Assembly: GCA_008973525.1 (NCBI GenBank)
Contig: WACJ01000468.1
Location: 1-64,000, forward strand
DNA length: 64,000 nt
Origin: Stenopsyche tienmushanensis
Taxonomy: Eukaryota; Arthropoda; Insecta; Trichoptera; Stenopsychidae
Reading direction: 5' to 3'
Shown here piece after piece: positions 11,515-22,351 of this stretch. The position numbers and the translations under genes are program-made. The notes beneath the pieces are model-generated. The model had not been told where the DNA came from and did no database searches. It worked only from the letters and a program-made list of their open reading frames with translations. Position 1 is the stretch's first letter, and each line of letters opens with the position of its first letter.

Positions 11515-12679
11515 TATATTGAATGTGAATTCACACAAAAAATAACATTTTAACAATAAATATTGAAATTAATATTATATGATTACTAATATGCATATTA
11601 AAATCAGATGTTTTTTTAAGAAATTATTTTTTTACTATCAAAAACATATGATGAAAACATTTTATAGATGCTTGTATGAGAAAAAAATATTTTTTCCCAA
11701 AAAAAAAAAATTGTTTAATTTATTCATTTATTGCTTGATTGATTCATGTCACTTTTTTTGCAGAGTCAATCATGACCAAATTTTCCAATCTACCCTTTTG
11801 CTGTTCACAAAGTCTGATGATGCGATAAAAAAATGAATTATTTGTCAGGGAGCAGCCCAATTTATTACACCCCTACCACAACACGAATTTACATATGCTG
11901 ACTAAAGAGTTCGTATATATCGAGTAGATATAGTGCGTTTATTGAGTTGTCGTAAATTTTTGTTTGTCCATATCTCTCATTATTTTTTACGATAACAAGA
12001 TTTTTCCCCATCGTTTTATTTCCCCGTGTCACAATGGCTTTTGGTTCGGACAAACGCTCCGACTCCCCATTGTTTGGGGAAACCGTTCAGTTTATTTATG
12101 TTTGTCTGCTCGAAATTTATTTCCTCTTGATAACAGTGAGAAAGTGAAAGAAAGAAGAACTGAATACAGTGAGTGAATAGGAATAGAGGGAACGGTCGGG
12201 AATACAAACACCCCCGTGATTTGTGCTCACAGCCCTCGCAATTCATTTTAATGCTTAATACTAAATAAATAACGAAATCGAATTTAATTATCATGTTAAT
12301 TTTTGTATCCATCCCTCCTGCCGTTTGACACTTATTTCTTACATAAATATTGAATAAAGCTAATGCAAATGCGTAAATATAGGCACAGTCTAATGATCCA
12401 GCCTCCATGATATTAATCGTTTTACTTGGGTCCAAATTTGTCCTAAAACTTACACAGCTCTGATAATATTTCTCAGACAATAATCGCACAAATCCTTTCA
12501 TCAAGATAAAATTAGTTTCAATTAGTACTAATGCTTAAATGACAATTCAAGATAATTTGCACTAATAGTAATTTTTATATAAATCAATCAAATTCCATCA
12601 TCATTATGTTATCAGGTATTTAATATTATATTTTATTACATAATACTTTATTATGAACATCCAAATATATATATATTAA

Positions 12680-13065
12680 AAATAAAGAATGAGAGATGAC
12701 TGAACAGTTAGAATTAAATTATGGATAAAATGTATCATTACTCCCATATAAACATATTCATCATTCAAACACCGGTCAAGATTAAGTTTAGGTCTATACA
12801 TCCACTTTTCTCTCAGAACCGCCCAACGTAAGTCAATCTTGTACATCAATAAATTAACTTTAACACTGTTGATAGCACACAATATTCGTTCGTATATTAC
12901 AACACACATATGTGTCTTCATTTTTGTAACAAAATAATGCATTTGTTGAAGCTTGAAATTGATTAATTTGTTTTATTATTATACGATTCACAATCTCCGT
13001 ACAAAAATGTTCTTTATACATTGCTTGAATCTGAACGCCTATATGCGAAGTTCCTCATCAACGGG
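12680..13065. mobile_element. piggyBac-like MITE (Repeat H family), older copy
   Basis: TCTCTCAGAACCGCCCAACG, AACACTGTTGATAGCACACA and the right end ATATGCGAAGTTCCTCATCA-ACGGG next to TTAA (13066-13069) match 58262-58549 in reverse. The left end is unclear. Confidence 0.5.
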
Positions 13066-13599
13066 TTAACGTTTTTCTAAACATGGTGATTCACAGTCAT
13101 TTGAAAGCTAGTTTTTGTATATTTAATTTAAGTAAGCTGTTCCATCAAAGAGGAGTTAATTTGTATAGTTATTCTGTGTCTGGTAAGTCAATATTTGAGA
13201 AAAGATATGTTTTAATATTTCAAAAAGTACCTCAAAAAGTTTTTGATTTAGCGCGTAATTCAAGAGACTAAAAATTTCTCAAAAAATATAGTCATCCTTA
13301 GAAATACACAATATCACTTTTATGTCATATGTGTCAAATAATGGTTGAAATTTATCTAAACTTAAGCTTTTTCATTTTGGCCCGTGTTAGCTTTAGAGTT
13401 TAACCCCTCTGATGTCATTGCTCCCCAACCGGTGGTCCGCGGCCCGGTGCCGGACCGCAGAGACTTTTTACTGGGCGGCTGTGTGCCAAATTTCAAGAAA
13501 TTCGCCATGCAAAAATATTAAATCATAACATCTCCTTCTCCATGAAGAAGTGAGGTAGCTATCAAAAGAAAAGGTAAAAAAGAGAGAAGCAAAACATTT

Positions 13600-13840
13600 T
13601 ATGAGAGAGAAACTCGGCCCTGCTAAAAATTTTTTGGGCGAGGAATGGATAAATAAACTTGCATATATGGCTGACATATTTATTCTACTTAATGACCTTA
13701 ACCTTTCTCTCCAGGTGCTTTGTACAAATATTTTTAAACTGAAAATTAAGGTTGATGCATTTAAAAAGGAGCTGGTTTTTTGAGATTGTCGTGTACAAGA
13801 AGAGGATTTAGAAATGTTTCCACATTTGCAAGAATTTTTG
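13600..13840 (+). pseudogene. hAT transposase fragment
   Basis: The reading EEWINKLAYMADIFILLNDL, with LSLQVLC, VDAFKKEL and FPHLQEFL following, matches the region of Buster/Charlie-type (ZBED5, GTF2IRD2-like) hAT transposases that usually reads W-L-x-DLAxLTDIxxHLNxLNxxLQG. A stop (TGA, about 13780) replaces the usual Trp after KKEL. The N-terminal BED finger, catalytic residues and dimerisation domain are missing. Confidence 0.65.
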
Positions 13841-13859
13841 ATTGCTGCTGACGTCGACA

Positions 13860-13960
13860 GGAAAGGTGTTTTAGTCGGGGGAGTCGTCGGTTAACCTTGG
13901 CTGCGGGAGGTCGTCCCTCCTGCAGCCAGACCTCTCTCTCTTGTGTGGAATAATCCATTG
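13860..13960 (+). repeat. Repeat B fragment inside the hAT remnant
   Basis: GAGTCGTCGGTTAACCTTGG...GGAGGTCGTCCCTCCTGCAGCC then CTCTCTCTCTTGTGTGGAATAA: the Repeat B core, interrupting the hAT sequence. Confidence 0.65.
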
Positions 13961-14835
13961 TTTTTATTAAATTTTAATGTATCAGACTCTTATATATCTG
14001 TCACAATATAAGATTTTAAAAATATTACATAAATTACTATTTTAATTTCAGTATTAGTAGTCCGCATTTTTTCTTTCTTTTTTTACCGGTCCGCAAATGC
14101 AAAAAGGTTAGGGAACACAGGTTTAGTTCCTGGACTTCAACTTCAAAGATTCGCATTTAAATCCCGATAGTGAATTGCAAATACTAATATTTCCGAGCGA
14201 TCTTCTTGGTCTAAGTTTACCCTAATTTCCTAGATTTGAAAATGAAAATACTCAGGCAATTAATAAAATCATTCGACCAGAAAATGAAAGCAAACTAAAC
14301 AAACAAAAAAGTACAATCAGGGAATTATCAACTAAGCTTGATTATCCGCAGTTAATATTCAGGTAGTTCATAATTCAGGAATATTTTCCTGGAATAGATA
14401 AACCACTCGCCATTTAAAAGAGATTAGGTGTTTCGTATAAATTGTCTCTAATCGCATTAGAACATTAAATAACAAATTGTTTATAGCTTGTGTTCAAGTA
14501 TGAAATCGATCTGTTTTGCTTCGAATTGGGACTTGCGAAGCGAAAAAACCTACCCTTAAACTATCGTTAAAAATGAAAACGATCATTCTATATGCGTGAT
14601 ACTATATCACAGAAGGGATGCATTATAAATAGCTTGAACCTGATAAAATATTAACAACCCTTAAAAATTATATCAGATTAAATCGATAACAAAAAAAATG
14701 GAACTTGGTTTGAAGATAATACTAAATGTTAAGATGATGGTAACATTATTGATCAACTTACTATAAATCCCAAATAACATATTCATTGGATGAAATATAT
14801 ATGAGGAATTTTTGAAAAATTTAATGATAGTTTTA

Positions 14836-14944
14836 TATCGCTCAATAAGTCTGTAGGATTTTTTTTGTAAGCAATTACGAAAAAATGACCTTAAACGACG
14901 AATAAAAATGTGGAGAAAAAATCCTACGAATTTATTGAGTGATG
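14836..14944. mobile_element. Short TA-flanked MITE (CTCAATAAG family)
   Basis: Ends TATCGCTCAATAAGTCTGTA and the inverted ...ATTTATTGAGTGATG, flanked by TA (14834-14835 and 14945-14946). A partial copy ending ATCCTACGAACTTATTGAG lies at 21545-21575, and a 70-bp version at 58131-58205. Likely mariner-derived. Confidence 0.6.
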
Positions 14945-16049
14945 TATTAAGTCAAAATCTCCATCTTAAACATTTTTCCTTTTAAATTTTTGATCAGCTC
15001 CAATCTAAAAATTAATTTCAAACTTATATCAAAGTCACCCTCAGGGTACGCCTAGTAATGAGATCATAGCTTCTGTTCTTGTCATGGCAATACAATTTTT
15101 TAATAGTTTGTACAAAAAAAAGCTTCAAATCGACGTTATACGGCGCTCAAAATATTTGGCGCTCGTGAATTATTACTGCGATAAAAATGTGCGCGATTTG
15201 TATTAATATGGTTTTCCCCTGAACTAATTCGACCCCTAATGGAAGGGTGAGAATGATTGCATTATTTCGTACGATTATAGGATAGATTAACTGTTCATCG
15301 GAATAACGTTTTCTTTGTGTAAGAAAATATGATGAGATTGAATCGAAATATGTTTTTAATAAGCAACTCTATTGATCGTCATTGTGCTTTCCCCTCTTTG
15401 TATAATTTTATTCAGAATTATATTAAAATCTCAAAACGACAAATATTAAAATGATTGGTTCGTCATAGGCGATATAAAATTCATAGCATCACATTGCAGA
15501 TATCTTTCATATTGAGTTACTTTATGTAAATATTTTTTTATAAAATATTATGAAAAAATGGCATTAAAATCTAAATATTTTTCTTTGAAATTCAGATTTA
15601 TTGAAAAATTTTGTTGTGCAGAGTCTGACTTAAATATATGGTGAGAAAACTTTAAAGCTCCCCCTAGCTTTAGTTTGGTACGACGCACAAACTTGTTTAG
15701 TATGAATACATAGGTTTATCTGTATAATTTATTGTAGAGTTAATGTATTGCATAAATTTAGCAGAAACGGGACTAAGTTATTTCCTTTCAAATTAATTGC
15801 GACATCCTCTTCGATATACTGTTTGTACATCTTATAAAACCAATATTTAATTAATTCATATTATAATTTGATAAATATTACGTGATGCCGTATGAAATAC
15901 ACGCATAAGCTCGAATAAACTAAAACACGAAATTTCGAAATGACGATGAACATAATTTACTATATTTCCCTCTACGTACCCACCCTCGCATAAACGGGTT
16001 GTTGAATTCGTAAAAAAGGCCATGTTATACAAATATAAAGGGTGTTTGG
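14945..16049. other. AT-rich stretch, nothing seen
   Basis: No coding frame or shared repeat noticed. Confidence 0.5.
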
Positions 16050-16120
16050 CACATGGACCGACACATTTTTTAGGAGGTTAAGGGGGTCTTTTGCTAGGTT
16101 TCACATATACTGTAAGCCCA

Positions 16121-16315
16121 ATGGCGACCCTATTATGTGACTTGCACCGTCTTCAGATCTGACACCACTGGATTCCTTTGTCTGAGGACGTGACCTATTT
16201 TGTGGCTCGCACGGTCTCCAGATCTGACACCATTGGATTTCTTTGTCTGGGGACGTGACCTATTTTGTGGCTCGCACGGTCTCCAGATCTGACACCACTG
16301 GATTTCTTTGTCTAG
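16121..16315. repeat. Three 65-bp tandem repeats
   Basis: Units at 16121-16185, 16186-16250 and 16251-16315. Units 2 and 3 are nearly identical (GGACGTGACCTATTTTGTGG...GATCTGACACCA). Unit 1 is more diverged. Contained in the inverted-repeat element. Confidence 0.85.
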
Positions 16316-16710
16316 GAAAAATTAAAGAGAAAATTCTACTTCAAACAACTATAATTGAATTAAGAAAAATATTTGTATGACATGTCGCATATCGTTGGAA
16401 AAGGTATAAGCTAGAGAACTTTTTAAAAGTAAATTATGTTCAAAATAGTTGTTAGTTTCTTATATGAATTTGGAAGCTTCGATGTAATTTTCTTTAAATC
16501 AATTGCATAAAATAGTGACATATTTAAATCAAAAATATATTGTAAAATATAAAAATAGTTATTTCGTGCAATTACTACTACAGATTAAAATGTTACAAAG
16601 ATTTAAAGATGAAATTTTGGATATTTTTTCAAAATGTTGAAAAAAAAATAATTCGTCAACCCTGAGGCTTAATGTGTGAAACCTAGCAAAAGACCCCCCT
16701 AACCCCCCTC

Positions 16711-16764
16711 CGCATAATATACAGGGTGTTTGGCACATGGACCAAACACCCTGTATATTATGCG
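16711..16764. repeat. Hairpin with 23-bp perfect arms
   Basis: Arms 16711-16733 and 16742-16764 are perfect inverted complements (CGCATAATATACAGGGTGTT...) separated by 8 bases. It looks like two transposon ends joined head-to-head, not a terminator. Confidence 0.8.
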
Positions 16765-16974
16765 AAGCAAAGAAATACTACATTTAATGGCAAACTTTAA
16801 TATGGTTAATCAACTTGGGCTACAAATAAGTGAAAACCCTACGATAAAGTTATTATATAACTTATAGATTTTTTTTCTCACAAAAAGCATCCCGTTTCAA
16901 CCAGATATGGAAGAAAATAAACAGATTTGACTTCTCAAGAAAAATATTTTGTTGCGTTTCCTGAAGCCCGTAAT

Positions 16975-17240
16975 CTTTGTCGCGACAGCCTTATGCAGTC
17001 CACCACGAGGGGTGTCTTAAGTCGTGGGATAGTCTGAGGGCCTGAACGAGAAGAACGGGGGCGCTCGCTCTAAATAGAGCGAGCGCCCTCTCGACAGGGC
17101 TCCGCAGCCTCGACACGGACTCGCAGCATACGACGGAATCTTTTGTTTTACTCCCCAGAGAGAATAGACAGTCTGTTCGTCCTGTAACCCTCAGGATCAA
17201 CCTCGCTTACAGGCAACACCGGCGGTGCAAAACCCAAGCA
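16975..17240. other. GC-rich island with strong hairpin, unidentified
   Basis: Clearly GC-rich (about 55-60%) in AT-rich DNA. It has a perfect 14-bp-arm hairpin, GGGCGCTCGCTCTA at 17059-17072 and its complement at 17075-17088. A 69-codon minus-strand frame (16991-17200) and a second minus frame reading LKTPLVVDCIRLSRQRL are open, but neither is recognised. It may be a retroelement fragment or transferred DNA. Confidence 0.4.
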
Positions 17241-17589
17241 GCATTAAAAATAGCCTACTTTGATGACTAGATCCTCTTCTGTCTAAAATTCTAAAAACTT
17301 AAACATACGTGGAAAACATTTGGAAATCACCAAATGATATATAATTTTTCTAGTATAGTTTCCTATGGAGATTTTCTACATCCGATAAAGAATATGGTAC
17401 CTTAAGAAGAAGGAAAACATAATCCTCAAATGAGCTTTTTTTGAGTCGTATTTTATGTTATATTTCATATAAAAATCTGTATTTTTATGCTATTTTTGCG
17501 TGAATTGTACTTATTTCAGTGGAAGGATGCTTAGTTAAAATATATACCAAATTGCGTAATCATATTGAGTCCTTTTTTGTGATTTTTAG

Positions 17590-17760
17590 GATAAATACTG
17601 AACAATCTCATCGGTTCCATCTGTGATATCATCCTCTGAATTTTGAATTATCCCAGATGCCATTTGCATCAAATTTGCTTCATTAGTATCTTCTTCCGCC
17701 AGAAATTCTTGAATATCCTCGATATATCCTCAAAATCATCCATATTCTTTCCAGTTAGCT
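17590..17760 (-). pseudogene. Unidentified acidic C-terminal coding remnant
   Basis: The minus strand reads DIQEFLAEEDTNEANLMQM then SEDDITDGTDEIVQYLS and a stop, with a likely frameshift upstream (ELTGKNMDDFED in another frame). Acidic C-terminal tails like this occur in pogo/Tigger transposases, but I cannot assign it. Confidence 0.3.
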
Positions 17761-18189
17761 CGATCAAATTTACATATTGAAATACCTTGTAATTTCTCTG
17801 ATATATTGGTGATATTTAATTAAATTTAAAATACGTTTCAATCCGAAATATTTCAACTAATATGCTAATAAAAATATTATTTCGGAATTAATTACAATTG
17901 GTTGGTACAATTGTTCAGAATGTAGTGCTTTTAGTATAAGAATTATAGATACATATGCGAGAAACAACAACTGTCTTTAGATTCCCTAATATTATTGATG
18001 GTTGGCTACTTCAACGATCCCTTAATTTGTGCCAAAAAGGTCTTTAGGAGTGCATAGACTCGGAGCCATGGGTTTGCTTGTGTTACTTCAACTTTACATT
18101 TTATTCTCTTTAGTATTTTGTATATGAGTTTGGATAACTATAATAAATACATTCTTCATTTATTTAAAAATATATGCTTTTTACCTAAT

Positions 18190-19110
18190 TTGCCAATTGA
18201 AAGTATTTAAATACTGCAATATTACGACTTATAATATTTGCTTAGTGTATGATGAATGTTTCGTCAAAACCCAAATATGTTGTATGTTCTATAACAAGCT
18301 CCGTTCAGGTAATTCATCCCTTAAAGATAAACCCTGCGCAGGATCCAATAAAAATCAACAACTCCGGAACATGGTAAATGCAAAGCCTTAACTGACTTTA
18401 TAAAAACTTTCAGATGAATCAAACGTTTTAAGGTATTTGTATAAGCTTTGAATGCAGTCAAAGTTCTCTGTTTAAGTGTCACATGAAAACTTATTCTATG
18501 AAAACGAGGTTTGCTCATCAAACAAAACCGAAGAAGCACTTATTTAAGTCCCCAAATTAGTGCATCATATTGCATCATAAAGTGATCAAATGTTATTTGT
18601 ATGGTGAGAAATATGGTGTATTATGACTTTTCAAAATCAGATGATAAACGCCAATAAATACTGTGAACAATTGGACAAATTACATCATGAATTGATAAAA
18701 GAACGACCCCATTTTTCTTATAGAAAGGGCATTATTTTTCACCACCATAATGCCACTTTTTTTTTATAAAATAGGAAGCTTTTTTACTCTCAAAATATAG
18801 CTTCTAGTGTTTAACATCTATTTTTATCCTTACAAAGCTTTCTCAAGTGTAAAAATATGCGATTCCTTGGAACAATTGAAAACATCCCTAGATGAGTTTT
18901 TTGCTCTAAAATCAGAAGACTTTCATAGGGTTGAGATAAATAAATTAGTCAATACATGAGAAACGTTTGTAATTACGAATTGAAATTATGTAATGGACAA
19001 TGTGTAACAGTTTTCTTAAATTTACTTAATATTGCCCTATACAAAATTACTAAAATATATTTTTAGGGTTACTTGGAGGACAAAATCAAATCTGTGTTCA
19101 ATATAAAATC
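18190..19110 (+). pseudogene. mariner transposase remnant (Mos1-like)
   Basis: Three blocks in mariner order: LRSGNSSLKDKP (N-terminal helix-turn-helix end, about 18300-18330), NANKYCEQLDKL...ERPHFSYRKG then FHHHNA (second catalytic motif, about 18645-18755) and LDEFFALKSEDFHR (C-terminus, about 18890-18935). In mariners the second motif reads HDNA; here Asp is His (18746-18748). Multiple stops and frameshifts. Terminal repeats were not identified. Confidence 0.7.
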
Positions 19111-20041
19111 TTTCATTAATAAATTACAACATTTGTACATATTAAAGTGAAAAGTCTGAGCTTAATATGGAAAGGTCTTTTCTCAGTTTTTCGAAAGATA
19201 CAACACAAACTTTCAAAGAAAGCATAGCATTTTAATTGGTCCTAATGTAAATCTAGATGAAAATGGTGAAAATGGACCAAGCATTCAATTGAATTTATTT
19301 TAAGTTCGAACCATTTATAAACGAAAACGCAATAAAAATTACAACAAAGCATTTGTATCGACAATAGCAAATGAAATTGAAGACGTCGGACAACAAAGCG
19401 CTTTTAGATAAAACCACCCCCATTGATTTCATTTCGTTCGACGGTCATTTAATCATATAAGTTGATAATGAACCAATGACAATCATTGTTAACGAAAACA
19501 AGCCGAATGATGAATTCGATGTACTAAAAAATGAGAATTGTATAGAACTAAGAATGAGCTATTCAACGAATATTTAACTGCTAATATACTTATTGCGTGC
19601 GAATATATTTACAAGATAATTAAATACTTGCATTCATTAATAATATTAGAAGGCTCGGATAATAATAAAAAATAAGAGATTTATTATGCTCATTTTGTTC
19701 CAAGTCACGGTTCAGGAAACACATTTTATTGTCATTACAAAATGTGAAATTCCTATTTCGTTTTGATTAACCTTTAACCGTTGTTTATAAATAGTCTCAT
19801 TAAAAACATTTGAGTCATTTCATGCCTGTTTGATTCGACCAAGGAATAAAGACTAATGAAGAAACGAAAAATACAATTACTCAAAAGAGGTTTTAAAATA
19901 GAATACGTATTATGAATGTCCACAAATTAGAAAAGCTCCAAAAATAAGATAATCTCTCTTGTCACGATATGAAACCTAGATCAAAATTATTTTAAATTTT
20001 TGATAAATTAATGTAATAATATAATATGGTATAAAATAATT
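19111..20041. other. AT-rich stretch after the mariner remnant
   Basis: 19190-19560 has a coding-like texture (many Asn, Glu and Lys codons) but is full of stops. Unassigned. Confidence 0.4.
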
Positions 20042-20235
20042 AATCCTTCTATAACGTCCACTTCCTTTGCGGCGTCTTTAACGTAAGCAACGAGTAAAAT
20101 ACGTAAGGTCATTACTCACATACGCATTTTAGCCAACTGCACTTTTTAACAAACTAAAGGCGTGCAAATTTTGTGTGGGTGCCTAGTTTTCTATAGCGTG
20201 ATCCCTAACTCAACGCTATAAAAGGGTATTAAAGT
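20042..20235. repeat. pogo-like MITE, copy 2
   Basis: CCTTCTATAACGTCCACTTC ... CTCAACGCTATAAAAGGGTA with the internal ACGTAAGCAACGAGTAAAAT block seen at 1010 and, inverted, at 53580. Ends are slightly truncated. Confidence 0.6.
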
Positions 20236-20299
20236 AATAAAGGGCAACGTAATTATATATTTTTTACACACTTTTGTATAACACCATCAATGTGACAAA

Positions 20300-20800
20300 A
20301 TTCCTTTCTGCTGAGACGCACTAAAACTCGCAAAATTCCCGATTTACCAACAAATTATTTATTTCCATCGCTGCAAATGAATATTAATATACTATAATAC
20401 ATTGTTATGATTCATAATTATATTACGGAGGAATACAAAAATTCTGAACCCCGTATCTATTATATTTCATGTCGATATTCCTATTATTAGAGTCGAGGTG
20501 TAGTAAATACATCACCGGTAGGGAATGGTTAATACAACAATTTGAAATGTACTGTATATATGTATACATAGATTAGACAGGTACTGCCCCTAGGCGACGC
20601 CTAAGCTCGCCAATTAATAGTTACGCCACTGTTTCCAAGCGTCCGGATTTCGGCGGGAATATCTCGATTTAGTAGCTTTCATTGTGCAGGCGAGGTGTAC
20701 GATTTCTGGTAGATAAAAATTTCAATCCCGAATTTTTCGGGATTACGTTTACTAATCCGGAATTCATGAGCACCTAAAACTGTCCGGGATTGGATTCCCT
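20300..20800 (+). repeat. Repeat family A, copy 2
   Basis: Nearly the same as 2550-2930, extending about 100 bp further through CCCGAATTTTTCGGGATTAC to CCGGGATTGGATTCCCTA. That end mirrors TAGGGAATCCCGGGAT at 34900, suggesting the family's termini. Confidence 0.75.
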
Positions 20801-20928
20801 AATTATGAGCCGTAAGCAATCCATTTATGATACGATTCTTAAATCTAGATTTATATCAGATTTTTTATAATGATTTATAATGAAATATCTTACTAATAAT
20901 ATATTCAAATTGCCTTATAATCATTTAA

Positions 20929-21240
20929 GGGGGTATTCTAGTCTATAACTTTGAAAAAATAGATTTTTTTAACGTGGGCGATTTACCATCCCCACGTGGT
21001 AGCACTGTTAACAACGACATCTTCCATCTCTCTTCAGGTGCGATGTGTTATTTTAACAGCGCCATCTCTTGTGGTCCTGCGGATACATTGCACCTGCATA
21101 CTGATCGATTGCTTCTTGCGCGTGCACCGTTGCCGGTTGGGGAGTGACGCGCAGGAAGCAGCAGTCAAGAGGGTCGTCGATTAGCCTTGGCTGCGGGAGG
21201 TCGTCCTTCCTGCAGCCAGATTTGTGTGAGATAACTGATA
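20929..21240 (+). repeat. TTAA-MITE left end followed by Repeat B
   Basis: GGGGGTATTCTAGTCTATAAC follows TTAA (20925-20928) and is the left end of the 6485 MITE family. Repeat B follows (about 20985-21235) with CTTGCGCGTGCACCGTTGCC and the GGCTGCGGGAGG...CCTGCAGCC hairpin. The MITE right end was not found. Confidence 0.6.
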
Positions 21241-22142
21241 CCTTACAGATATAAATAGACGGTTTATTTATCATTTTGCATCAACATCTGTTTATAAAAA
21301 AGCTTTGTTCGATGTTGGTACCGCGTTTGCCAATAGACTCTTAAAGCTATTTTAACGCAATTTTTTTTTTCATAATGTATGTGACATTAGATGAAACATT
21401 AATTCATATTTAAATGTCAAATTTAAAATCAACTGAGAGGATAGTAACCGACGAAAGTCACCCAAAGCTACCTAAAAACGCAAATATCGACTAAATATCG
21501 AAATATCGAATAAAGACTAAAAAAATTGTGAGATTTGTAAGATGAAAAAAATCCTACGAACTTATTGAGTGATCATCAAAAAGCTGTATGCCGATTTGCT
21601 ACATATTTGTATTAGTTTCTACGAATGCATATTAATATACTTCAAAATATTATTTATTTATTTAAATACTAATTAAATATTTGGCTGGGTTAGATATTTA
21701 AAAAGTCGGTAAACTAGGTGTTAAATTTGTTTTATATTATCATTGATCAAAAATTTTATCTTATATGTAAAATGATTTGACAAGCATATTAAATAGACAT
21801 ATTTGGATTAAGCTTTTGATCGCTAAGGTGTTATATAGATATTTTTACGCAAGAAATGAACATTCCGCGCTAAAATATTCTGGCGAGAAATTGTTGTGAT
21901 TTTTAATTTAATATATATTTCAAAAGTGCATTAAATGTGCGCAATAATATGTATTTGATGTTTCTGACATAAATTTTGATATTTGTGGAAATGTTTGCTA
22001 TATTTATATAGAACTTATTTACACAAAAAAATTAACATCGTAATAATGAAATTTATTTTATTTCGCATAAAAAGATGATAAAACACCATTTTTTGATAAT
22101 TTTTTCCAAAAAACTCATTCGACATTGTTTTTAATTTCGCAG

Positions 22143-22351
22143 GAGCAGCCCGAGCTCTCAGGGCTGTCGTGATGACTGGAGGTGGGGCCGTAAAAGCTGG
22201 CAGCCGAGCCACCCTGCGTTGTTCTTATGATTTGGAAGGTGCTCTACTCTATTCCATCCGTTGGTATCGCAACCAAGATGAGTTCTATAGATACGTCCCC
22301 AAGGAAAGTCCACCAACTATGGTCTTCTCCCTTCCAGGAGTCCACGTTGAT
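22143..22351 (+). CDS. beat exon A: first half of Ig domain 1
   Basis: The acceptor is ...ttaatttcgcag and the donor is gtgagt. The first two bases finish a codon begun in an upstream exon, then 69 codons follow and the exon ends in phase 0. The reading contains GSRATLRCSYDLEG, SIRWYRNQ and EFYRYVPKESPP, the B-to-C' strand region of a Beat first Ig domain, and ends at the GVHVD segment. No stop codon interrupts it. GC content is clearly above the flanking intron, as expected for coding sequence. The signal-peptide exon must lie further upstream; I looked for one in 1-22142 and found no convincing candidate. Confidence 0.92.

Larger units (their letters stand above)
13416..14120 (+). mobile_element. 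hAT element remnant
   Basis: Ends CATTGCTCCCCAACC and the inverted match ...GGTTAGGGAACACAG are typical hAT termini, with CCGGTCCGC-type subterminal motifs. About 0.7 kb remains, with a transposase fragment and a Repeat B insertion (about 13860-13960). An 8-bp duplication is not clear. Confidence 0.65.
16050..16764. mobile_element. Unclassified inverted-repeat element with internal tandem array
   Basis: Inverted repeats of about 36 bp (16072-16110 and 16672-16711; GGGGGTCTTTTGCTAGGTTT shared) bound about 560 bp. Outside the right repeat is a near-perfect hairpin (16711-16764). The left outside carries the same GGTGTTTGGCACATGGACC phrase. No coding sequence and no clear target duplication. 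Confidence 0.55.

Noticed and set aside
12016..12504. 162-codon minus-strand ORF
   Set aside because: Low-complexity, hydrophobic and Cys-rich reading with no family motif, no start context and no splice structure; likely chance.
16121..16315. CRISPR-like array
   Set aside because: The units are contiguous 65-bp tandem repeats without unique spacers, in a eukaryotic transposon-like element.
16975..17240. Ribosomal RNA fragment
   Set aside because: GC-rich and structured, but I could not match any conserved rRNA segment.
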